Of a stretch of 64,000 bases of DNA, positions 18,945 through 26,219 are shown piece by piece (positions within the stretch are counted from its first letter, which is position 1; every line of letters begins with the position of its first letter). The notes under the pieces are model-generated. The model searched no databases and was not told where the DNA came from. It saw nothing but the letters and a program-made list of their open reading frames with translations. Location: positions 1-64,000 of the forward strand of contig NZ_CAKKLP010000004.1 of assembly GCF_918698085.1 (NCBI RefSeq). Direction: 5' to 3'. Origin of the DNA: Chryseobacterium sp. Bi04. Its GTDB lineage: Bacteria; Bacteroidota; Bacteroidia; Flavobacteriales; Weeksellaceae. The position numbers and the translations under genes were made by a program.

Positions 18945-19751
18945 CTACCATCCTTTCACGGCTCCTCCTTTAAAAATTTCTTTGGCTTTCTTCTCCACTT
19001 CATCAGACTCATAAGCTTTGACGAAATTTTTTACCTTCTGACTGTTTTTATTGTCTTGTCTGGCAACCACTACATTGACGTAAGGAGAATCTTTATCTTC
19101 TTTTAGAACACTCTGTTTCTCAGAATCCAACCCAGCCTGGGCTGCAAAGTTATTATTGATAATACCTACTACCACATCTCTGTCGTCCAAAACTCTTGGG
19201 ATCTGTGCGCCTTCAATCTCCATAATTTTCAGCTGCTTTGGATTTTCTGTGATATCGGTCACTTTCGGAAGCAGCCCGACACCGTCTCTTAATCGTAACA
19301 AGCCGTTTTTCTGTAACAGAAGCAGAGAACGCCCTCCATTGGTAGGGTCATTAGGAATAACCACCGTATTTCCATTCTGTAGCTGATTTATATTTTGAAT
19401 TTTTTTAGAATACGCTATAATAGGGAAAACAAATGTATTTCCCACCACAGCCAGATTGTAACCCCGCTGTTTCGACTGTTCAGTAAGATAAGGAACATGC
19501 TGGAAAGCATTGGCATCAATATCCCCGGTGGTCAAAGCTTCATTGGGAACAACATAATCATTAAAGGGGATCAATTCCACTTCAAGATTATATTTCTCTT
19601 TCGCTACTTTTTTTGCCACTTCAGCAATTTCCTGCTCCGGGCCATAGGTAATTCCCACCCGGATAAAATTCGGATCATCTTTCCTTCCGGAACAAGCTGT
19701 AAATAATAATATGCCGGCAGCAAATAAACTTAAAATCTTTATTTTTTTCAT
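18945..19751 (-). CDS. metQ: MetQ/NlpA family methionine-binding lipoprotein
   Basis: A 268-residue lipoprotein substrate-binding protein. The signal ends in a LLFTAC lipobox with Cys near residue 20. The NlpA fold follows: 'VGITYGPEQEIAEVAKKVAK', 'ALTTGDIDANAFQHVPYL' (the family hallmark for ligand binding), 'IPNDPTNGGRSLLLLQKNGL' and 'GIINNNFAAQAGL'. It captures methionine, possibly D- and L-forms and sulfoxides, in the periplasm and delivers it to MetNI. It is the last gene of the eamA-metN-metI-metQ operon, 68 bases after metI. Confidence 0.93.
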   Translation of the reverse strand: MKKIKILSLFAAGILLFTACSGRKDDPNFIRVGITYGPEQEIAEVAKKVAKEKYNLEVELIPFNDYVVPNEALTTGDIDANAFQHVPYLTEQSKQRGYNLAVVGNTFVFPIIAYSKKIQNINQLQNGNTVVIPNDPTNGGRSLLLLQKNGLLRLRDGVGLLPKVTDITENPKQLKIMEIEGAQIPRVLDDRDVVVGIINNNFAAQAGLDSEKQSVLKEDKDSPYVNVVVARQDNKNSQKVKNFVKAYESDEVEKKAKEIFKGGAVKGW

Positions 19752-19819
19752 TGTCGTTCTTTTAAATAAGAAAAAGGAATTGTAAAAGGGCAGATCTTAC
19801 TCCTTTACGCTCAGAATTT

Positions 19820-20476
19820 CTACCTGTGATCAAACCTTTTTGACAGCCGATCTCCTGCAAACTGGATAATAAATACTAACAGAACCAGTAAAATCAATAC
19901 AGTATTCATGATCACAATATCATAACCGATGTAACCATATTGATAGCCAACCTGTCCTAATCCGCCGGCACCTACCGCACCGCCCATCGCAGAATAGCCT
20001 ACCAGAGTAATTAAAGTGATGGTAGCATTATTGATAAGTGAAGGAAGGGCTTCCGGAAGCAATACCTTTCTGATGATCTGAAAGGGTGAAGCTCCCAAAG
20101 CTCTTGCCGTTTCTATTAAACCGTAAGGAACTTCAATGAGGCTGTTTTCCACTAGCCTCGCAATAAACGGGGCTGCTCCTATACTTAAAGGAACCAATGC
20201 TGCGTTAACCCCAATGGAGGTTCCTGCTAAAATTCTTGTAAACGGAATCATCCATACAATTAATATAATAAAAGGAATGGCACGGAAAATATTCACCAAA
20301 ATAGAGAGTGCCCTATGATAAACGGTATTTTCCAACAGTTGTCCTTTTCTTGTTAAAAACAGCAAAATCCCAACCGGAAGGCCTAAAACGAATCCAAAAA
20401 ATCCGGATACGAATGTCATATAAATTGTTTCCCAGGCTCCTTTTGCTAAAAGAGCAATTACCGTATCACTAAGCAT
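19820..20476 (-). CDS. metI: Methionine ABC transporter permease MetI
   Basis: A 218-residue inner-membrane permease with five to six TM segments, the normal MetI length. The EAA loop that docks on the ATPase is visible as 'LIETARALGASPFQIIRKVL' (about residues 120-140), followed by 'LPEALPSLINNATIT'. It overlaps the end of metN by eight bases, indicating translational coupling. It works with MetN and MetQ for methionine import. Confidence 0.94.
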   Translation of the reverse strand: MLSDTVIALLAKGAWETIYMTFVSGFFGFVLGLPVGILLFLTRKGQLLENTVYHRALSILVNIFRAIPFIILIVWMIPFTRILAGTSIGVNAALVPLSIGAAPFIARLVENSLIEVPYGLIETARALGASPFQIIRKVLLPEALPSLINNATITLITLVGYSAMGGAVGAGGLGQVGYQYGYIGYDIVIMNTVLILLVLLVFIIQFAGDRLSKRFDHR

Positions 20477-21497
20477 ATCCTTTTACTGTATTTTGAATTT
20501 TATTTTGATTGAAATAGTAGATGGCCTGTTGATTTTCTTCTTCTTTCCCCTGAAGCTGAAGCAGCAGTTTTCCAAAATTGGAGTTTCCAAGATATTCTAC
20601 ATCAGCCTTCAAAAGTTTGTATGGAATTTTATATTGACTATATAAGGTTGAAAGAAGTTGTTCAACACTTATATTTTCATTGAGTTCTATTTCGACCAGC
20701 GGAAATAAACCATCCTGTGGTTCTTTCTGAAGTCTGTTATTGAGTTCCTGCGGCAGGGTCATGTTATCTGAATTTATAAATTGCCGGATTACCGGGTTTT
20801 CCCGATCCGAAATAATCTCACTTAAAGTTCCTTTTGCTAATAATTTTCCTTTGTCTATCACGGCAACGTGATTGCAGACTGCTTTGATGACCTCCATTTC
20901 ATGAGTGATAAGAAGGATGGTAATTCCCAATCTTTGATTGATATCTCTTAACAGCTGTAATATAGACTGTGTGGTGGCAGGATCAAGTGCACTGGTAGCT
21001 TCATCGCAGAGTAAAAGATGGGGATCATTGGCTAATGCCCTGGCAATGGCAACTCTCTGTTTCTGACCTCCGGAAAGGCTTCGCGGATAATCGTGGGCCT
21101 TATCTTCAAGGCCTACAATTTTCAGAAGCTCATTCACTTTTTTATTAATCTGATCTTTACTTGTACGATCCAGCTCCAAAGGAAGCGCGATATTATCAAA
21201 AACAGTTCTTGAAGAAAGAAGGTTGAAGTGCTGGAAGATCATCCCTATTTTTTTACGCTCTTCAGCCAGTTGCTTTGAGCTTAGTTGAGTGAAATCCTTT
21301 CCGTTAATAATAATCTGCCCTTCGTCCGGTCTTTCCAACAGATTTACCGTACGGATAAGGGTACTTTTTCCAGCTCCTGAAAATCCGATAATTCCTACGA
21401 TATCTCCTTTCTCTATAGTGAGGCTCACACGATCCAGCGCCTTGAAAGATTGCTTTTTCTGATGGAATGTTTTTGATATATTTTTAATTTCTATCAT
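20469..21497 (-). CDS. metN: Methionine ABC transporter ATP-binding protein MetN
   Basis: A 342-residue ATPase. Walker A 'GFSGAGKST' is at residues 38-46, the Q-loop region is 'GMIFQHFNLL', the ABC signature is LSGGQKQR, Walker B is 'LLLCDEATSALD', and the switch His is in 'ILLITHEMEV'. The C-terminal region (about 250-340) is the NIL/ACT-like regulatory domain by which methionine inhibits MetN in known transporters ('LFPLVEIELNENISVEQLL'). It is 18 bases after eamA and overlaps metI. Confidence 0.95.
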   Translation of the reverse strand: MIEIKNISKTFHQKKQSFKALDRVSLTIEKGDIVGIIGFSGAGKSTLIRTVNLLERPDEGQIIINGKDFTQLSSKQLAEERKKIGMIFQHFNLLSSRTVFDNIALPLELDRTSKDQINKKVNELLKIVGLEDKAHDYPRSLSGGQKQRVAIARALANDPHLLLCDEATSALDPATTQSILQLLRDINQRLGITILLITHEMEVIKAVCNHVAVIDKGKLLAKGTLSEIISDRENPVIRQFINSDNMTLPQELNNRLQKEPQDGLFPLVEIELNENISVEQLLSTLYSQYKIPYKLLKADVEYLGNSNFGKLLLQLQGKEEENQQAIYYFNQNKIQNTVKGYA

Positions 21498-21515
21498 TCT
21501 GATGTTTTATACTAT

Positions 21516-22514
21516 TTAAATAGGCTGGTATCGTCTGCCTGTTTTATTAAAAAATCGTTTCACTCTTCTTAACTTCACTTTTGACCGTTTCGAAAGTTTA
21601 AAATATTTGGTGACATTCGTCAGCAATACTCCCAGCAATATAATGGATAAACCATACAACTGACCTCCATTGATGCTCTGATTGGCAACAATCCAGCCTG
21701 CAATAACCGTTACAATAGGGTTAATGTAGGTATGAGTGCTTACCAAAGCGGCGGGTTTTACGGACAATAGCCAAATGTACGACAAATAAGCGATTATAGA
21801 TCCAAAGAAGATCAAAAACAAAACACCCAACCATGCTGATAATGGGATGGCGGAAACTGAAAAAACGGTCCATTCTTTTCGTAAAAATGCAATCAGAAAA
21901 GAGGCCAATCCAGCTACTATAAGCTGTTGGGCAATATTCATAAAAGTAGATTGCGAAGCCGGGTTTTTCTTTGAATATAAAGAACCCAGTACCCAGGCTA
22001 TAGAGCTTAATCCTAACACGATAAAAGCGGTAATACGAAGATGGCCGTCAGTGGCTGCATGAGCTGCCGTTGAGTTTACACTTCCCTTTAAAAATAATAC
22101 CAATCCTACAAAACCAATGACCAGGCCTATCGGAATAAACTTATCTGAAAAATAATATTTCCAGTTCTTTCTGTCAATGGCAATAAACCAAAAAGGTCCG
22201 GTTGCAATAGAAATGGCCGCTTCCGGTGCCGTTACATACTGCTCTCCCCAGGCCACAAGACCTGTTCCTCCGGTAAGAATTAAAATACCGGTAATAGCAT
22301 TTTTTTTCCAGTTGATCATCGTATTAGCCTTTTCTCCTTTTGACAGGAGATATCCTATCATCAGAATTCCTGCAACCAGAAATCTTAATCCCGAAAGAAT
22401 GAACGGAGGAAAACCTTTCAACCCAAATGATATGGCTAAAAATGTAATCCCCCATATTACATAGATGTTGGTAAATGCCAATGGGACCAGCCATTTGTTT
22501 TTAGAAGTGCTCAT
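21516..22514 (-). CDS. EamA/DMT family transporter
   Basis: A 332-residue inner-membrane protein with about ten TM helices in two EamA repeats ('FTNIYVIWGITFLAISFGLK' start; 'GPFWFIAIDRKN' and 'THTYINPIVTVIAGWIVANQ' late in each repeat). The C-terminus is extended and very basic ('LSKRSKVKLRRVKRFF'). DMT proteins commonly export amino acids or metabolites. Here it is the first gene of the metNIQ operon and directly follows the Met/Cys leader and attenuator, so it probably moves methionine, cysteine or a related sulfur compound. That is inference from context. Confidence 0.88.
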   Translation of the reverse strand: MSTSKNKWLVPLAFTNIYVIWGITFLAISFGLKGFPPFILSGLRFLVAGILMIGYLLSKGEKANTMINWKKNAITGILILTGGTGLVAWGEQYVTAPEAAISIATGPFWFIAIDRKNWKYYFSDKFIPIGLVIGFVGLVLFLKGSVNSTAAHAATDGHLRITAFIVLGLSSIAWVLGSLYSKKNPASQSTFMNIAQQLIVAGLASFLIAFLRKEWTVFSVSAIPLSAWLGVLFLIFFGSIIAYLSYIWLLSVKPAALVSTHTYINPIVTVIAGWIVANQSINGGQLYGLSIILLGVLLTNVTKYFKLSKRSKVKLRRVKRFFNKTGRRYQPI

Positions 22515-22544
22515 TGTTATTTTTTAATGTTGTTTGTTGTTAAT

Positions 22545-22575
22545 AAAAAAGGCTCTACAATGTTGTAGAGCCTTT
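22545..22575 (-). terminator. Attenuator terminator before eamA-metNIQ
   Basis: A perfect 13-base-pair stem (arms 22575-22563 and 22560-22548 on the minus strand: AAAGGCTCTACAA and its complement) with a tiny loop, followed on the minus strand only by six T. It lies between a short leader frame and the eamA start, about 30 bases before the start codon. It would therefore stop transcription before the operon unless prevented. Confidence 0.85.
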
Positions 22576-22601
22576 AAAAAATATGTTATATAAAAGTAAG
22601 G

Positions 22602-22700
22602 TCATCCACAGTATTCTTGGTGTATAGGCATACAGATACACATCATCATGTTCTTGATGGTATGTTTCTTTATTGAATTATTTTTTAATTCTGCCTTCAT
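22602..22700 (-). CDS. Putative Met/Cys-rich leader peptide of the eamA-metNIQ operon
   Basis: A 32-codon frame, ATG at 22700 and TGA at 22602. Its second half contains MMMCICM (codons 18-24) and one more Cys at codon 31: four internal Met and three Cys in 14 codons. It begins about 20 bases after a predicted start site (-7 box at 22734-22727) and ends 27 bases before a strong intrinsic terminator that precedes a methionine transport operon. Size, codon content and position are those of an amino-acid attenuator leader. I know of no described Met/Cys leader of this kind for metNIQ. Translation is not proven. Confidence 0.65.
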   Translation of the reverse strand: MKAELKNNSIKKHTIKNMMMCICMPIHQEYCG

Positions 22701-22726
22701 TTTATTTTATTTCCTGAATACGATTG

Positions 22727-22734
22727 CAAATATA
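22727..22734 (-). promoter_or_regulatory. -7 box for the eamA-metNIQ leader transcript
   Basis: TATATTTG on the minus strand, matching TAnnTTTG, 26 bases before the leader-peptide ATG. No clear TTTG -33 was found. Confidence 0.45.
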
Positions 22735-22999
22735 TAATATAATTTTTATTAGTCCACTAAAAAAGTAGGCTTTTTGAATATTAATTTACTGTAACGGATT
22801 TAAATATTTGTAATTCAGTATTTTATTTGTTTTTATTTTTTGATTGAATGTTGGTGAAAAATAGTTTTTAATTCATTTATTGTGGAAATGCGATGGAATA
22901 TGCTGTTATGGAATGATTAAAATAAGTTTGATTATTTAAGAATTGTATAAAGCAGTTTTTTACTGTGCGTTTTTTCAGGGGCTGGTATCTGTAATAGAT

Positions 23000-23050
23000 T
23001 CATTTATTAAACTAGTTAAATGCACAGGATTTCTATTGATCATAATTTAG
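23000..23050 (+). promoter_or_regulatory. Promoter and shared upstream element of the VOC dioxygenase gene
   Basis: Positions 23000-23034 match 29154-29188 at 31 of 35 bases, the first 23 identical. They contain the imperfect palindrome ATTAAACTAGTTAAAT. The -7-like box TAATTTAG (23043-23050) follows an AATG -33-like end after 20 bases. The same spacing occurs in front of the pirin gene. Confidence 0.6.
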
Positions 23051-23066
23051 CATCAAATTTAAAAAC

Positions 23067-23999
23067 ATGGACAATAGAATATTAGGTCTGCATCATATTA
23101 CAGCTATTGCAGATAATGCAAAAAGAAATTTAGATTTTTATACTCAGGTTTTAGGGGTAAGGCTGGTCAAGAAAACCGTCAATTTTGATGATCCGGGAAC
23201 CTATCACTTCTATTTTGGAAATGAAAACGGAATACCGGGAACGATCCTTACTTTCTTTCCATGGGAAGGAATTGGTCAGGGTACCAATGGAAGCGGTATG
23301 GCTACTCATATCGGATATTCAGTTCCGAAAGGAAGCCTGGGATTTTGGAAAAGCCGTTTTCAAAATTTTAATGTAGATATGGAGGAAGGAGAGATCTTCG
23401 GGGAAAAGCTGATCTCTTTTAAAGATCCGGACGGCTTGCAGTTACAGTTCATAGAGCCATCCGCTGAGGATCAACGAAAAGTATGGACCACTGATGATAT
23501 CAAAGAAGAGCATGCTTTGAAGGGATTTCATAATGTTACTTTAAGTTTAAAAAAAGCTGATCCTACCCTTAAGATTTTAACGGATATTTTAGGATATGAT
23601 CTTCAAAAGCAGGAAGGGGAAAGATACAGGCTGGCTACAGATGCTATTGATACGGCCAATTTCGTAGATATTATTGAGAATGATAAAATGCCATCCGGAA
23701 GAAATGCTGCAGGAACCAATCATCATATTGCGTTTAGAGTAAAAGATGATGCTGTTTTAATGGAATACCGTGAAAAAGTACTATCTGCAGGCTTAAGTAT
23801 CACTCCTAAGATCAACAGAGACTATTTTTACTCACTCTATTTCCGTGAACCTGGAGGTGTATTATTTGAAATTGCCACAGATAATCCGGGGTTTACTGTA
23901 GATGAACCACTGAATGAACTGGGAAATCACCTGAAACTTCCTGTACAATATGAAGGAATGCGTGATAAAATAGAAGAAGCATTACCGAAGTTATCATAG
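23067..23999 (+). CDS. Ring-cleaving dioxygenase, VOC family (MhqO-like)
   Basis: A 310-residue cytoplasmic protein made of two VOC (glyoxalase/extradiol dioxygenase) modules. The first has 'GLHHITAIADNAKRNLDFY' and the second 'HHIAFRVKDDAV' and 'EPGGVLFEIATDNPGF', supplying His and Glu metal ligands. Similarity and length are those of Bacillus MhqO/MhqE proteins, which act in resistance to hydroquinones and other electrophiles. A paralogue lies at 24535 and an MhqD-like hydrolase at 25494, matching the mhq gene set. It is preceded by a promoter element shared with the pirin gene. Confidence 0.9.
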   Translation: MDNRILGLHHITAIADNAKRNLDFYTQVLGVRLVKKTVNFDDPGTYHFYFGNENGIPGTILTFFPWEGIGQGTNGSGMATHIGYSVPKGSLGFWKSRFQNFNVDMEEGEIFGEKLISFKDPDGLQLQFIEPSAEDQRKVWTTDDIKEEHALKGFHNVTLSLKKADPTLKILTDILGYDLQKQEGERYRLATDAIDTANFVDIIENDKMPSGRNAAGTNHHIAFRVKDDAVLMEYREKVLSAGLSITPKINRDYFYSLYFREPGGVLFEIATDNPGFTVDEPLNELGNHLKLPVQYEGMRDKIEEALPKLS

Positions 24000-24079
24000 A
24001 TCATTACTCTGCTGTGATAAAGACAGTAATTTTGACAGTAAGAATAATATAGTAAACAGCATTAATAAAAATAAAAGAA

Positions 24080-24376
24080 ATGGAAAGAACAGAAATAGTT
24101 TTAGAAGGAAGAAAAGGAGAAATTCAACTTTTTTCAGATGATCATAAAGCAGGAAAAATGGACATTTCAGTGATTGGAAAAAAACTGACCGTGTACCATA
24201 CTGAAGTGAATACGGAATATGAAGGAAAAGGCTTTGCCAAAATTTTACTGGAAAGACTGGTTTCTTATGCAAGAGAAAACGACTTGAAGATTGTACCCTT
24301 GTGTCCCTATGTTCATGCACAGTTCAAACGTCATCCGGAAGAATATAATGATGTGTGGATGAAAGAAACGTTGTAA
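24080..24376 (+). CDS. Small GNAT-like N-acetyltransferase (COG2388 type)
   Basis: A 98-residue protein of the short YjdJ/COG2388 GNAT group. The acetyl-CoA pyrophosphate-binding turn is 'EYEGKGFAKILLERLVSYA' (about residues 50-68) and the end has the typical 'VPLCPYVHAQFKRHPEEY'. These minimal acetyltransferases may modify small molecules or proteins; the acceptor is unknown. It lies between the two VOC genes and is probably co-transcribed. Confidence 0.87.
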   Translation: MERTEIVLEGRKGEIQLFSDDHKAGKMDISVIGKKLTVYHTEVNTEYEGKGFAKILLERLVSYARENDLKIVPLCPYVHAQFKRHPEEYNDVWMKETL

Positions 24377-24534
24377 TCACGGTGAGTAGGAGAGAAGGGT
24401 ATAGAATGGAAGTTTACTGACAGGTTTGGTTGGTCGTCATTTTTCCTTCCCACTCTGGAATAATCCGGAAATATATGTAAAAACTCTACATTACAACAAT
24501 CAGTCAATAAATTTAACTTTCAATTTTCAACTTT

Positions 24535-25488
24535 ATGAAACTTATCACAGGATTGCATCATGTTACGGCTATTACCGGCAATGCTCAGGAAAATATAGAT
24601 TTTTATACCGGAGTTTTAGGACTTCGATTGGTCAAAAAAACAGTTAATTTTGAATACTCCGATGTTTATCATTTCTATTTCGGAGATGAATATGGAACGC
24701 CGGGAACTATTTTGACAACTTTTCCCTATGGTAAAGACCTGATTAATGGAAGACACGGCAAAGAAATGCTGAATACTACTGCTTTTTCGGTTTCTATGGA
24801 TGCATTGGAGTATTGGACAAATCGTCTGGATCAGTTTAATATTCAATATAAACAGCCACAGCAAAGATTTTCTGATGAAGTTTTTATTTATCTCGAAGAT
24901 TTTGACGGGCTAGGACTGGAGTTGGTTTTTAATGATAAAGATGAAAGAAAAGGATATGACAACGGCTATATTCCCAAAGAATATGCGTTAAAAGGAATTC
25001 ACCATGTAGAAATCTGGCAGGATGCCTATGAAAGAACAGCTGCCCTTTTAACGACTCAGATGGACCATAAAGTTATTATTGAAAGCGCTGACAGATTGAG
25101 ACTGGGAACAGAAGATCTGCCAGGGAAATATGTAGATCTTTTGTATATGCCTAATACGTTAAAAGGGCTGGCTGGAAGAGGTACTGTTCATCATGTAGCT
25201 TTTGCCACTCCGGATGCACAGTCGCAACTTGAGATGGTAGACAGGCTCAATGCATATGGTTTGGAGCATACAGAAGTGAAAGACCGGAAATATTTCACAT
25301 CAGTATATTTTAAAGAGCCCGGTGGTGTGTTGTTTGAAATTGCCACTTCGGGTCCGGGGTTCGATGTAGATGAAGAAGCTGCATCATTAGGGGAAGATTT
25401 GATGTTACCGGAACAATTTGAAGAACAAAGGGAACGTTTAGCGGAAGTTCTCCCTACAATTAATTATCCAACAGAAAAATTCAGATAG
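24535..25488 (+). CDS. Ring-cleaving dioxygenase, VOC family (second MhqO-like paralogue)
   Basis: A 317-residue two-module VOC protein clearly paralogous to the protein at 23067. Both share 'GLHHVTAIT/GLHHITAIA', 'FYTGVLGLRLVKKTVNF' versus 'FYTQVLGVRLVKKTVNF', and the C-terminal 'KEPGGVLFEIATSGPGFDVD'. Metal-ligand His and Glu are kept. The two copies differ most in the middle. It is followed after five bases by an alpha/beta hydrolase, an arrangement like mhqE-mhqD in Bacillus, so a role in quinone or aromatic electrophile detoxification is likely. Confidence 0.9.
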   Translation: MKLITGLHHVTAITGNAQENIDFYTGVLGLRLVKKTVNFEYSDVYHFYFGDEYGTPGTILTTFPYGKDLINGRHGKEMLNTTAFSVSMDALEYWTNRLDQFNIQYKQPQQRFSDEVFIYLEDFDGLGLELVFNDKDERKGYDNGYIPKEYALKGIHHVEIWQDAYERTAALLTTQMDHKVIIESADRLRLGTEDLPGKYVDLLYMPNTLKGLAGRGTVHHVAFATPDAQSQLEMVDRLNAYGLEHTEVKDRKYFTSVYFKEPGGVLFEIATSGPGFDVDEEAASLGEDLMLPEQFEEQRERLAEVLPTINYPTEKFR

Positions 25489-25493
25489 AAATA

Positions 25494-26114
25494 ATGAGTC
25501 ATATTTTAAACATAAAAACAGCAGGAATACCATTAAAACAGGCAGAAAAAGCCCTGATTATGATTCACGGACGTGGTGGAAGTGCCCAGGATATCCTAAG
25601 TTTGTCCCAACATCTGAATGTAAAAGACTATGCATTATTAGCCCCACAGGCGCTGAATCATACCTGGTATCCTTATTCGTTTATCGCTCCGGTTGATCAG
25701 AATGAACCGTGGTTGTCATCTGCCCTGGAAATGGTAGATCAAACAGTAAAAGCTGCTGTAGATGCAGGCATTAAACCTGAAAACATTTATTTTTTCGGAT
25801 TTTCCCAGGGCGCCTGTCTTACGCTGGAATTTTTGGCCCGTAATGCACAAAAATTGGGTGGAGCAGTGGCTATTATCGGAGGAGTGATTGGTGATAAGAT
25901 CGAGCGGGATCACTATAAAGGTGATTTTGCAGGAACTCCGGTTCTTTTAGCAACCAGTAATCCTGATTTCCATGTTCCCATAGAAAGAGTGTATGCTACA
26001 GCCAATATTCTAAGAGAAATGAATGCTGAGGTTACAGAAAAAGTGTACGCCAATTTCGGACATTCCATTAATCAGGAGGAAATTGAACTGGCGAATTCGG
26101 TTATATTTAAATAA
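25494..26114 (+). CDS. Alpha/beta hydrolase, phospholipase/carboxylesterase family (MhqD-like)
   Basis: A 206-residue cytoplasmic serine hydrolase. The oxyanion segment is 'MIHGRGGSAQDILSL', the nucleophile elbow is GFSQGA (Ser about residue 103), and the catalytic Asp and His lie in 'SNPDFHVP' and 'YANFGHSINQEE'. The triad is complete. It starts five bases after the second VOC gene, so it is co-transcribed with it. By analogy to MhqD it would hydrolyse esters or products of aromatic ring metabolism under electrophile stress. Confidence 0.9.
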   Translation: MSHILNIKTAGIPLKQAEKALIMIHGRGGSAQDILSLSQHLNVKDYALLAPQALNHTWYPYSFIAPVDQNEPWLSSALEMVDQTVKAAVDAGIKPENIYFFGFSQGACLTLEFLARNAQKLGGAVAIIGGVIGDKIERDHYKGDFAGTPVLLATSNPDFHVPIERVYATANILREMNAEVTEKVYANFGHSINQEEIELANSVIFK

Positions 26115-26146
26115 ATTAAAAGATAGTATTGTCAAAATTCAATAGA

Positions 26147-26198
26147 GGTGGGCTTTAGCCACCCGACAATATATCATCAATCCATTGGCTTTAGCCAA
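26147..26198. repeat. Two-hairpin GGCTTTAGCC element, copy 2
   Basis: GGCTTTAGCC cores at 26151 and 26187, each inside a hairpin. The second, TTGGCTTTAGCCAA, is identical to that of copy 1. It sits between the hydrolase and antiporter genes. Confidence 0.7.
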
Positions 26199-26219
26199 AA
26201 CTTATATCTTCTAAAAAAG

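Noticed and set aside
22515..23066. SAM riboswitch upstream of eamA-metNIQ
   Set aside because: I looked for a conserved riboswitch-like multi-stem core and found only the leader frame, its small hairpin and the terminator. A covariance-model scan would settle it.
26148..26219. Upstream extension of the antiporter gene
   Set aside because: It begins within the two-hairpin dispersed repeat and adds no membrane or signal feature; ATG 26220 opens directly with TM1.
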